Shown here one piece after another: positions 8,171 to 16,211 of a stretch of DNA of 64,000 nucleotides. How positions within the stretch are numbered: position 1 is the stretch's first letter; each line of letters starts with the position of its first letter. The stretch is from Georgenia sp. SYP-B2076 (GTDB taxonomy: Bacteria; Actinomycetota; Actinomycetes; Actinomycetales; Actinomycetaceae). A program made the position numbers and the translations under genes. The notes under the pieces were generated by a model. The model was not told where the DNA came from and did no database searches. It worked only from the letters and a program-made list of their open reading frames with translations. The stretch spans positions 186,001 through 250,000 of the forward strand of contig NZ_RXOZ01000032.1 in the NCBI RefSeq assembly GCF_003991205.1, in the 5' to 3' direction.

Positions 8171-9751
8171 ATGCGTGACGAGGACGATCGCGTCGAGGGC
8201 CAGCCCGACGGTCGCGTCGAGGGCTCGCCCGAGGACGCCGCTCTGGACCGGCTACGTGCGGCGGACCCCGCGGCGGGCGCCCGGACGGACCTCGCGCGCC
8301 TGCGCGGCCTCGTCGCCGCGCGTGTCGCGGCTCAGGAGGCGGAACGGTCGGCCGCCGCCGTGGCGGCCGACGCGGGTGGGGCGATCGGCGGGGGTGAGCG
8401 CGGTGACGCCCCGGCCGACGACGGTCCCGTCACCGCCGTGGCCGATGCCGGTGCGGTCCGCGCCGATGCCCGCGCGGCCCGCACCGATGTCCGTGCGGTC
8501 GGTAACGGCGCCCGTGCGGCGAGTAACGGTGACCATGCCGCCGGCAACGGTGCCTATGCGGCGAGTAACGGTGCCCGGGCGGCCCGTACCGGCCGGAGCC
8601 GATGGACCGTCGCCGCGGTCGCCGCGGGCGCCCTCGTCGTCGCGTCCGCCGGCTTCGGCCTCGGCCGCACCACCAGCCCGGCCACGGAGACGGCGGCACC
8701 GGCGATCACGCTCGCCCCGCCCGGCGGTGAGGCAGCCGGAGGCCCGGCGGACCACACCGCGGGGACGACCGGCGTGGCCCCCGAGACGTTTCCCTCCCCG
8801 TGGCCGCCGCCGCGGAGCACCTTCCACGCCGCCGGCCTGTCACACGCCACGGGCACCGCGACCGCCTGGACGTTCGACGCGCGCACGACGTTCACCGCCG
8901 AGCGGACCGCAGACCTCGCCGCGACCCTCGGGGTGACCGGCGAACCGCGACTGCAGGACGGCATGTACCTGGTCGGCCCGCAGGACGGGACCGGCCCGTC
9001 CCTGATGGTCTTCGCCGACGGCCAGACCACCGTGAACTACTACGACCCGCTGGCGTGCCCGCCTGACGGCAGCGCGTCGGGCGGCGCCGGCGCGCCCGCG
9101 CCCGCTCCCGACCAGTGCGACCCGGGGGTGCCCGCTCCCGACCGCGCTGCCGCGACGGACAAGGCGCGGACACTCCTGGGCGCCATCGGCCTGGACCCTG
9201 CGGCGTTCGAGTACGAGTCCGCCGACTCGGGGGACAGCACGCTCACGTCCGTGACCGCCTATCAGGTGATCGCCGGCCAGCGGACCGGCCTGGCCTGGTA
9301 CGTCACCCTGAGCGGTGCCGGAGTGCAGTCGTTGAGCGGGCCCCTCGCCCCCGTGACGGAGCTCGGCACCTACCCGGTGGTGAGCCCCGTCGAGGCGGTG
9401 GCGAGGTTGATGGACCCCCGCTTCGGGATGCTCGGCGGATTCTCGATCCTGGACCCGGCGGCCGCCCGGGACGGTGCGGCCGCACTCGCAGCTCCAGGCG
9501 GGACGACCGCCGACGCCCCCGCCTCCTCGTCGGCGCCCACCGCTCCACCGGTTCCTGCCGAGCCAGGGTCGCCGGTGCCCTGGCCCGTCGGGGACGTTGC
9601 CATCACCACCGCCCGGCTGGGCGTCGCCCAGTACACCCCCGCATCCGGGGCCACGCTGCTCGTGCCCTCATACGAGCTGAGCTCCGACGACGGGCGCAGC
9701 TGGTCCGTGCTGGCGGTGGATGAGAGCGCACTGGATATGGCGGTTCGCTGA
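8171..9751 (+). CDS. Single-pass membrane protein, putative anti-sigma partner
   Basis: 526 residues; start ATG at 8171 with a strong AAGGAGAA site. The N-terminal ~140 residues are cytosolic (DRLRAADPAAGARTDLARLRGLVAARVA resembles anti-sigma-type proteins paired with actinobacterial ECF factors) and include an Ala/Asn/Gly/Arg repeat region. A transmembrane helix lies at about 145-165 (WTVAAVAAGALVVASAGFG). A Pro/Thr-rich linker and a large extracytoplasmic domain follow. There is no canonical anti-sigma zinc motif. Pairing with the sigma factor is inferred from adjacency and topology; the outer domain has no recognised fold. Confidence 0.6.
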   Translation: MRDEDDRVEGQPDGRVEGSPEDAALDRLRAADPAAGARTDLARLRGLVAARVAAQEAERSAAAVAADAGGAIGGGERGDAPADDGPVTAVADAGAVRADARAARTDVRAVGNGARAASNGDHAAGNGAYAASNGARAARTGRSRWTVAAVAAGALVVASAGFGLGRTTSPATETAAPAITLAPPGGEAAGGPADHTAGTTGVAPETFPSPWPPPRSTFHAAGLSHATGTATAWTFDARTTFTAERTADLAATLGVTGEPRLQDGMYLVGPQDGTGPSLMVFADGQTTVNYYDPLACPPDGSASGGAGAPAPAPDQCDPGVPAPDRAAATDKARTLLGAIGLDPAAFEYESADSGDSTLTSVTAYQVIAGQRTGLAWYVTLSGAGVQSLSGPLAPVTELGTYPVVSPVEAVARLMDPRFGMLGGFSILDPAAARDGAAALAAPGGTTADAPASSSAPTAPPVPAEPGSPVPWPVGDVAITTARLGVAQYTPASGATLLVPSYELSSDDGRSWSVLAVDESALDMAVR

Positions 9752-10205
9752 ACGTCGCGTGCCGGCGGTTGTGCGGGCCGCTCAGTTCTGCACGGGTGAT
9801 TCATCCGCCTTGGCGGCAGATTGACGATGTGGTGATTCTTGTTGAAGGACGGTGCGGTCCGCGTTCTCGCGGGAAGGCTCATGCCGGCGCCACGTTGACT
9901 CGGCGCTGAAAAATCCCCAGCACCATGTCCGCCTGGGCGCGGCGTGCACAACCTAGGGGGTGCAGGGTAAGCGCATGGCACGGATCTACCGTCGCCCGTA
10001 GGGCCTGGCGCGTCGGCGCAGGGCTACGCGCTGGCGCAGCCTCGGCGTAGGGCTACGCGCTGACATGCCAGCTCTGCTCCACATATTGCGCCGCTCTCCT
10101 ATGATTCCGCCCCCATTCGCGGGGCATTGTTTCCACAGGCATGAGTAACCACAGGGGGCGTTGTTGCCACCGTTTCCACAAATTCAATCCACAGTGCCAC
10201 AAACC
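9752..10205. other. Non-coding stretch with a 21-bp direct repeat and TCCACA-rich tract
   Basis: No convincing gene. It is more AT-rich than its surroundings. Copies of TCGGCGYAGGGCTACGCGCTG lie at 10013-10033 and 10042-10062 (one mismatch, period 29). From about 10075 to 10195 TCCACA/CCACA recurs five times; these do not match a full DnaA box. The promoter of the DUF222-HNH gene follows. Confidence 0.5.
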
Positions 10206-10234
10206 TTGTCCATCGCACGTGTGTTCGATAGGTT
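10206..10234 (+). promoter_or_regulatory. Promoter with embedded SOS (LexA) box
   Basis: Minus-35 TTGTCC (10206-10211), 17-nt spacer and minus-10 TAGGTT (10229-10234). The spacer is almost filled by TCGCACGTGTGTTCGA (10213-10228). This matches the actinobacterial LexA site TCGAACNNNNGTTCGA at all but one fixed position. It lies about 45 bases ahead of the DUF222-HNH start codon. Seen directly; LexA binding is inferred. Confidence 0.7.
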
Positions 10235-10273
10235 TGTTGCAGGTGCTCGTCCGACGTGGGGAGGTGGCTGGGG

Positions 10274-11788
10274 ATGTCATCCACCGAGCAGGCCACCTTC
10301 CCGGCCGCCAGCCCGGGCGCCGCGCTGGCCGCGGGCCTGGCCACCCTCCAGGAGACCCTGGCCCTGCTGCACACCATCGACCTTCACGAGGTACCCGGCT
10401 CCGGCGTCCTGGCCGCGCTGGACGGCATCGAGCAGGCCCGCCGCAAGACCGAGTCCCTCGCCGCCCGCGCACTGGCCACCATCGAGGCCGACGGCATGTG
10501 GGCGCTGGACGGGGCCCGGTCCATGCCCGCCTGGTACCGCGCCCGCACCGGCAAGCACCCCGCCGCCGCCGCGCGCGAGGTCCGGCAGGCCCGCGCGCTG
10601 CGCGACCACCTGCCCGCCACCGCCAAGGCCCTGGCCAAGGGTGAGATCAGCACCGACCACGCCGCGGCCCTGGTCAAGCACACCACCGACACCGAGGGCC
10701 GCCGCGACCGGCTCACCGATCCCGACGTCGGCGAGGACTTCCTCCTCGGCCACGCCAAGACCCTCGACGCCGCCGACTTCACCCTCGCACTGCAGGACTG
10801 GGGTACCCGCGCCGACCCCGACGCCACCGACCGCGCCTACCAGGAACAGACCCTGCGCGAGGAGTTCACCCTGGCCAAGACCACCGACGGGTACCACGCC
10901 CGCGGCTGGCTCTCCCCCACCAACGGCCAGCTCCTCCAAACAGCCCTGACCGCCCGCACCGGCACCCCGGCCAAGACCGACACCCGCACCCCCGCCCAGC
11001 GCCGCGCGAACGCCCTGATCGGCCTCGCGCACCTCGCACTGGACTCAGGGACCCTGCGCCCCGGCGCCCGCATCCGCCCCCACCTGGCCGTCACCGTCCC
11101 GTTCGACACGCTGCAGCGCCTCGTCGCCGCAGCCGCCATCCGGGCGCACCGCCCCGGCTGCCCCACCACCGGCCCCGGCGCCGCCTTCGGCCTCACCCCC
11201 GCCCCCACTGGCCGACCCGCGAGAGCAGGCGGTGAAGGCCACCCCGACGCCGCCGTCGCGGCTTCAGGCGGTCTCACCGGTCTGCCCGCCGCGGCCGGGT
11301 GCGCGGACGGCGACACGTGCACCTGCCAGCCCGGCACCCTCATCGAGGCCGGCCCCGACGCTGCCGCCATGGCGGACACGCCGACCGCGACCCTCGAGGA
11401 CGGCACGATCCTGTCCCCCGCCCTCCTAGCCCGGCTCGCCTGCGACAGCCAGATGCACCGCGTCGTCTTCGGCCCCGACTCCGAGATCCTCGACGCCGGC
11501 CGCGAACAACGCCTGTTCACCGCCGCCCAGACCCGCGCCATCATCGCCCGCGACAAACGCTGCCAATACCCCCACTGCCACGCCCCACCCGGCGAGGGCG
11601 AGATCCACCACTCCATCGCCTGGTGGGCCCAGTTCGGCTCCACCAACATCAACCTCGGCGTCCTGCTCTGCTGGTACCACCACGACTGGGTCCACGCCCA
11701 CGCCATCACCATCGAACGCCGCAACGGCCACTGGACCTTCCTCCGCCCGGACGGCACCACCATCGGCGATGCCGCCCTCGCCGCCTGA
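10274..11788 (+). CDS. DUF222 / HNH endonuclease domain protein (13E12-like)
   Basis: 504 residues. The N-terminal DUF222 domain spans about residues 20-330 (LHEVPGSGVLAALDGIEQARRK..., SLAARALATIEADGMWALDGARS). A variable Gly/Pro/Ala-rich linker follows, then a C-terminal HNH nuclease at about 430-480: CQYPHCHAP, EIHHSIAWW, NINLGVLLCWYHHDWVHAH. The Cys pairs and His residues of an HNH/zinc fold are present. ATG at 10274 has GGGGAGG 10 bases upstream; GTG at 10256 would place it inside that ribosome site. The upstream promoter carries an SOS box, matching the known LexA control of 13E12-family genes in mycobacteria. These families are often multicopy and recombinogenic. Confidence 0.88.
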   Translation: MSSTEQATFPAASPGAALAAGLATLQETLALLHTIDLHEVPGSGVLAALDGIEQARRKTESLAARALATIEADGMWALDGARSMPAWYRARTGKHPAAAAREVRQARALRDHLPATAKALAKGEISTDHAAALVKHTTDTEGRRDRLTDPDVGEDFLLGHAKTLDAADFTLALQDWGTRADPDATDRAYQEQTLREEFTLAKTTDGYHARGWLSPTNGQLLQTALTARTGTPAKTDTRTPAQRRANALIGLAHLALDSGTLRPGARIRPHLAVTVPFDTLQRLVAAAAIRAHRPGCPTTGPGAAFGLTPAPTGRPARAGGEGHPDAAVAASGGLTGLPAAAGCADGDTCTCQPGTLIEAGPDAAAMADTPTATLEDGTILSPALLARLACDSQMHRVVFGPDSEILDAGREQRLFTAAQTRAIIARDKRCQYPHCHAPPGEGEIHHSIAWWAQFGSTNINLGVLLCWYHHDWVHAHAITIERRNGHWTFLRPDGTTIGDAALAA

Positions 11789-12015
11789 CCGCTTGAACTG
11801 GTTCCCAACTCAGAGACTCAGTTGGACATCGGGTCTGCGAGGGACCACCCGGGAGAATCCGAGAGCGACGAACCCTGCCAGGGCTGCTGGTCCTCGTGCC
11901 CATGGCGGGTGTGCCCTTTTCCGGATGCAGGTCGAGGATCCACTGCCTAGCCTGAGAACAGCCTCGGAGCAGTATCAGGTGATGATGAAGTCACAGCGAT
12001 CAAGGGGGGTCCACC

Positions 12016-12438
12016 ATGATCGGCAAGAAGGCCCGGGACATCACGACCCCGGATCCGGAATGTATTCAGGAGACCGAAACCCTGCTCGTTGCCGCGCGGA
12101 GGATGCGTGACCTCGACGTCGGTGCGCTGCCGATCTGTGGTGCCGACGGCATGCTCAAGGGGATGGTCACCGACCGGGACATCGTCGTGCGATGCATCGC
12201 CGAGGGTGGTGACGTCGTCGCCATGACCGCCGGTTCGCTCGCCGAGGGCAAGCCCGTGACCATCGGCGCCGACGACTCGGCGGAGGAGGCGATGAGCACC
12301 ATGGCGAAGTACCAGGTGCGCCGGCTCCCCGTCATCGACGGACACAAGCTCGTCGGCATCATCTCCGAGCAGAACCTTGCTCAGGAGCTCAAGGACCGGA
12401 AGGTCGGTGAAACGGTCGAGTCTGTCACGGAGCCGTGA
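12016..12438 (+). CDS. CBS domain protein
   Basis: 140 residues, consisting of little more than two CBS motifs: residues about 8-65 (ITTPDPECIQETETLLVAARRMRDLDVGALPIC..., GMVTDRDIVVRCIAEG) and 75-130 (KPVTIGADDSAEEAMSTMAKYQVRRLPVID..., LVGIISEQNLAQEL). Such stand-alone Bateman modules bind adenine nucleotides and are often stress-associated. ATG at 12016 follows AAGGGGGGT. Its stop overlaps a GTG of the DUF4383 frame, suggesting an operon. Ligand unknown. Confidence 0.88.
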   Translation: MIGKKARDITTPDPECIQETETLLVAARRMRDLDVGALPICGADGMLKGMVTDRDIVVRCIAEGGDVVAMTAGSLAEGKPVTIGADDSAEEAMSTMAKYQVRRLPVIDGHKLVGIISEQNLAQELKDRKVGETVESVTEP

Positions 12439-13007
12439 CGGCACCGCCCACCCTGTCGGCTCTCCACCTCGCCGCGCGGCGCCTGCCGTGTGGCAGCGGG
12501 ACGGTCGTCGTGACCGCCCTCGCGCTGTGCCTCTCGGAGGTTCTGAGGACCAATGATCCTGCTCTCTCCCGTCAGCACGCCACAGGCACCCGCTCACCGA
12601 TTCAAACCGCCGCCCGCGTCGTCGGCATCGTCTTCCTGCTCGTCGGCATCCTGGGATTCATCCCGGGGATCACGACGGGCAACCTGCAGGCCGCGAGCCA
12701 CATGTCCGACGCCCACCTGCTGGGGATCTTCCAGGTCTCCGTGCTGCACAACATCGTGCACCTGCTTTTCGGCATCGCCGGCTTGGCGATGTCCCGAACG
12801 GCTTCCGCAGCTCGCACGTATCTCGTCGGCGGCGGCGTCATCTATCTAGTGCTGTGGCTCTACGGCCTGGTCATCGACCAGAACTCGGCCGCCAACTTCG
12901 TGCCGGTCAACACCGCGGACAACTGGCTGCACTTCGTCCTCGGCATCGGCATGATCGCCCTCGGCCTGGCGCTGCGTCGGCGGACGGCTACCACCACCGC
13001 CTGCTGA
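12435..13007 (+). CDS. DUF4383 membrane protein (start uncertain)
   Basis: Four-helix DUF4383 membrane protein. The core starts at about residue 53 (SPIQTAARVVGIVFLLVGILGFIPGITTG), then HLLGIFQVSVLHNIVHLLFGIAGL, then NWLHFVLGIGMIALGLALRR. The GTG at 12435 overlaps the CBS stop and gives 190 residues, but the first 50 are atypical. A well-placed ATG at 12553 with an upstream GGAGG-like site is in another frame, so a small frameshift near the N-terminus or a non-canonical start is possible. Downstream is a perfect 9-bp hairpin, 13031-13054. Family call firm; start poor. Confidence 0.75.
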   Translation: MTAPPTLSALHLAARRLPCGSGTVVVTALALCLSEVLRTNDPALSRQHATGTRSPIQTAARVVGIVFLLVGILGFIPGITTGNLQAASHMSDAHLLGIFQVSVLHNIVHLLFGIAGLAMSRTASAARTYLVGGGVIYLVLWLYGLVIDQNSAANFVPVNTADNWLHFVLGIGMIALGLALRRRTATTTAC

Positions 13008-13030
13008 GCGCCGCTCCACGCCGGGCACGT

Positions 13031-13054
13031 CCCGGGCCCGCTGCGGGGCCCGGG
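13031..13054. terminator. Hairpin between convergent genes
   Basis: Perfect 9-bp stem CCCGGGCCC (13031-13039) / GGGCCCGGG (13046-13054) with a 6-nt loop and no U-tract, as is usual for terminators of very GC-rich actinobacteria. It separates the DUF4383 gene from the convergent yihY gene. Confidence 0.55.
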
Positions 13055-13115
13055 GAACCCGCCCGAACGAAGGCACGTCGCCCGGCCCCGCCGACTCCGC
13101 CCCGCCGACTCCGCC

Positions 13116-14207
13116 TCACTCCTCGTGGGGAAGGTCGTCGTCGTCCACCCACCCGTGCGACTCGCGCAGGCTGCGCGAGCGAGCCTCGTCCTGCCGGCGC
13201 CGGCGGCCGGCACGCTCGCTCGCTCGGCTGTCCCGCACGGGGACCTGGACGGCCCGGTCGGCCCGGATGCCGGCCTGCAGCTGCCGGGCGCGCTCGATCT
13301 CGGCGTCGAGCTCGGCGCCCAGGAGGAGCGACATGTTGATGATCCACAACCAGATGAAGAAGACGACGATGCCCGCGAGCGCCCGGCCGTAGGTGACCTC
13401 GAACCGTCCGAAGACGTAGACGTAGAAGCTGAACGCATACGAGGCCACCGCGGCGAGCGCGAGGGCGAGGACCGACCCCGGGGAGATCCACCGCATGCGG
13501 GGGTGCCGCACGTTGGGTGTGGCGTAGTACAGGACCGCCACGACGAGGATGGCGGCGGCCAGCAGCACTGGCCACCGCGCGACCTCCCACACCAGCAGGG
13601 CGCCCCGGCCGACACCCAGGACCTGCCCGACGGCCTCCGCCACAGGCCCGGAGACCACAAGCATCAACGTGACCAGAGCGGCGTACGAGACCAGCAGGAC
13701 GGTCGTGAGCAGGTGCCACAGCGTCAGCCGCCACAGCGGTCGCCCCTCCTGGACCCCGTAGACCCGGTTCATGGCCCGGCCGAAGGCCCCGACGTAGCCC
13801 GACGCCGTCCACAGGGCGGTGACCAGCCCGACGAGGAGGGTGACGGCCGCGGCCGGCTGGTTCAGGACGGCCAGCGCGGGCTGGCTCACCGTCTCGAGCG
13901 CCTGGTCGTCCGGGGCCAAGAGGCGCAGGATCTCGAGCATCGCCTGTGTGCTCTGCTTGCCCTCCCCCATGACGGCAAGCACCGAGACGAGAGCCACCGC
14001 CAGCGGCGGGATGGAGAGCACCCCGAAGAAGGTCATGCTCGCGGCCCGGTCCCAGCACTCGTCCTCGAAGAAGTCGCGCACGGCCTTGCCGAGCATGAAC
14101 CGGCGCGAGGGGCGGCGGCCCTCGACCCAGCCGGGCGTCCGCTCGCGGACCCGCGCAAGACCGTCGTACTCCCTGCCCGCGCGCCCGTCGGGCTGCATGT
14201 CGGCCAT
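13116..14207 (-). CDS. YihY/BrkB family membrane protein
   Basis: 363 residues; inner-membrane protein of the YihY/virulence factor BrkB family. About six hydrophobic helices follow the family signature FFEDECWDRAASMTFFGVLSIPPLAVALV (residues about 50-75). Further conserved segments are LLVGLVTALWTASGYVGAFGRAMNRVYGVQEGRPLW and FFIWLWIINMSLLLGAELDAEIER near the C-terminus. The tail is Arg/Glu-rich. ATG at 14207. Divergent from the GH15 gene by about 100 bases. The family was once mis-called RNase BN; no catalytic function is established. Confidence 0.9.
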   Translation of the reverse strand: MADMQPDGRAGREYDGLARVRERTPGWVEGRRPSRRFMLGKAVRDFFEDECWDRAASMTFFGVLSIPPLAVALVSVLAVMGEGKQSTQAMLEILRLLAPDDQALETVSQPALAVLNQPAAAVTLLVGLVTALWTASGYVGAFGRAMNRVYGVQEGRPLWRLTLWHLLTTVLLVSYAALVTLMLVVSGPVAEAVGQVLGVGRGALLVWEVARWPVLLAAAILVVAVLYYATPNVRHPRMRWISPGSVLALALAAVASYAFSFYVYVFGRFEVTYGRALAGIVVFFIWLWIINMSLLLGAELDAEIERARQLQAGIRADRAVQVPVRDSRASERAGRRRRQDEARSRSLRESHGWVDDDDLPHEE

Positions 14208-14306
14208 CTCGTCCCTCTCGCGTCGGGTTCACACAACCACCGCTCGCGGCGGGCCGCGCGCCGTGAGGACGCGTAGCGTCTACCCCACCGGCACTCGAGG
14301 AGGAGC

Positions 14307-16160
14307 GTGGTCGTGGCTCTGCGGATCGAGGACTATGCGCTGCTCGGCGACACGCAGAGCGCGGCGCTCGTGGGCCGCGACGGATCGATCGACTGGCTGT
14401 GCCTGCCCCGGTTCGACAGCGGCGCCGTCTTCGCGGCGCTGCTCGGCACCGAGGAGCACGGCCGCTGGCTCGTCTCCCCCGTCGGGGAGGTCCGGGCCAC
14501 CAGGCGCCGGTACCAGGGCGAGACCCTGATCCTCGAGACGGAGATGGACACGGCGGAGGGGACCGTCCGCCTCATCGACTTCATGCCCCCGCGCGGCGAG
14601 GCCCCCGACGTGGTCCGGATCGTCGAGGGCGTGGCCGGGCGGGTGCCGATGCGGATGGAGCTGCGCATGCGCTTCGACTACGGGCGTGTCGTGCCGTGGG
14701 TGCGTCGGACGGAGGGTGCGCTGGTGGCCGTCGCCGGACCCGACTCGTGCTGGCTGCGCACCCCGGTGCAGACCCGCGGGGAGGACTTCACGACCGTCGC
14801 CGAGTTCATGGTCGACGCCGGCGACCGGGTGCCCTTCGTCCTCACGTGGCGGGAGTCGCACCTCCCCGCCCCCGAGCCAGTGCGCGCCGATCGGGCGCTG
14901 CGGGAGACCCGCCAGTACTGGGCCGACTGGCTCCGGCCTTGCACCTACGACGGGCAGTGGCGCGAGGCCGTCATCCGTTCGCTCATCACCCTCAAGGCAC
15001 TGACGTATGCGCCGACGGGCGGGATCGTCGCCGCGCCGACCACCTCGCTGCCCGAGCAGCTCGGCGGCGTGCGCAACTGGGACTACCGCTACTGCTGGCT
15101 CCGGGACGCGACGATGACCCTGCAGTCGCTCATGTACGCGGGTCTCGAGGTCGAGGCCCGCGACTGGCGGCGCTGGCTGCTGCGGGCGATCGCCGGGGAC
15201 CCCGCCGACGTCCAGATCATGTACGGCGTGGCCGGCGAGCGCCGCCTGTCGGAGTACACGGCGGACTGGCTGCCCGGTTACGACGGCAACCCGGTACGGA
15301 TCGGCAACCAGGCGGTCGACCAGTTCCAGCTCGACGTCTACGGCGAGGTCATGGACGCCCTGTACCAGGCGCGGTCGACGGGATTTGGCACAGGGGAGAG
15401 CACCTGGGCGCTGCAGAAGGCGCTCATGGCCGTCGTCACCGAGCGCTGGCGCGATCCCGACGACGGGATCTGGGAGGTGCGGGGCGGCCCCAGGCACTTC
15501 ACCCACTCCAAGCTCATGGCGTGGGTCGCCGCGGACCGGGCCGTGCGCAGCGTGGAGAGGTTCGGGCTGGACGGGCCGCTCGAGGACTGGCGGCAGCTCC
15601 GTGACGACATCCGGGCCGACGTCCTGCTCCACGGCTACGACGAGCGCCGACGCACGTTCACGCAGTACTACGGCTCGCGGGAGCTCGACGCCGCCCTCCT
15701 CATGATCCCGGTCGTGGGCTTCCTCCCCGCCGACGACGAACGGATGATCGGCACGGTCGCCGCCATCGAGCGCGAGCTCCTCGTCGACGGCTTCGTGCAG
15801 CGGTACACCCAGCCCCCCGCCGGCCCCGACGGGCTGCCCCCCGGCGAGGGCGCGTTCCTCGCCTGCACGTTCTGGCTCGCGGACAACTACTCCCTCATGG
15901 GCCGCCACGACGAGGCCGCCCGGCTCTTCGAGCGACTGCTCGGCCTGCGCAACGACGTCGGACTCCTGGCCGAGGAGTACGACCCGCGAGCCAGACGGCT
16001 CGTGGGCAACTTCCCGCAGGCCTTCAGCCACGTCCCGCTGATCAACACCGCCCGCAACCTCTCTCACGGGGGCGGGCCGTCCCATCCGCGGGAGAGGACG
16101 ACGGAGGCCGGCAGCCGCTCCGCCGACGTCGGCGAACAGGCGAAGAGCAGGGCGCCGTGA
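14307..16160 (+). CDS. Glycoside hydrolase family 15 protein (trehalase/glucoamylase-like)
   Basis: 617-residue cytosolic protein. The N-terminus IEDYALLGDTQSAALVGRDGSIDWLCLPRFDS is typical of actinobacterial GH15 trehalases/glucoamylases. The (alpha/alpha)6 barrel has LGGVRNWDYRYCWLRDATMTLQSL, then RDPDDGIWEVRGGPRHFTHSKLMAWVA, where the Glu before VRGGPRHF is the expected general acid. GEGAFLACTFWLADNYSLMGR carries the expected base. GAGGAGG at 14297-14303 serves GTG 14307 or, with better spacing, GTG 14313. Many members hydrolyse trehalose; the substrate is unproven. Confidence 0.88.
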   Translation: MVVALRIEDYALLGDTQSAALVGRDGSIDWLCLPRFDSGAVFAALLGTEEHGRWLVSPVGEVRATRRRYQGETLILETEMDTAEGTVRLIDFMPPRGEAPDVVRIVEGVAGRVPMRMELRMRFDYGRVVPWVRRTEGALVAVAGPDSCWLRTPVQTRGEDFTTVAEFMVDAGDRVPFVLTWRESHLPAPEPVRADRALRETRQYWADWLRPCTYDGQWREAVIRSLITLKALTYAPTGGIVAAPTTSLPEQLGGVRNWDYRYCWLRDATMTLQSLMYAGLEVEARDWRRWLLRAIAGDPADVQIMYGVAGERRLSEYTADWLPGYDGNPVRIGNQAVDQFQLDVYGEVMDALYQARSTGFGTGESTWALQKALMAVVTERWRDPDDGIWEVRGGPRHFTHSKLMAWVAADRAVRSVERFGLDGPLEDWRQLRDDIRADVLLHGYDERRRTFTQYYGSRELDAALLMIPVVGFLPADDERMIGTVAAIERELLVDGFVQRYTQPPAGPDGLPPGEGAFLACTFWLADNYSLMGRHDEAARLFERLLGLRNDVGLLAEEYDPRARRLVGNFPQAFSHVPLINTARNLSHGGGPSHPRERTTEAGSRSADVGEQAKSRAP

Positions 16161-16211
16161 CCGCCGGGCCGGGCAGCCCGGACCGCCACGGGCATCCCCT
16201 AGCCTGAGGTC

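Noticed and set aside
10075-10195. Possible DnaA-box cluster or origin
   Set aside because: The CCACA elements do not match TTGTCCACA-type boxes, and no dnaA, dnaN or gyr gene is near.
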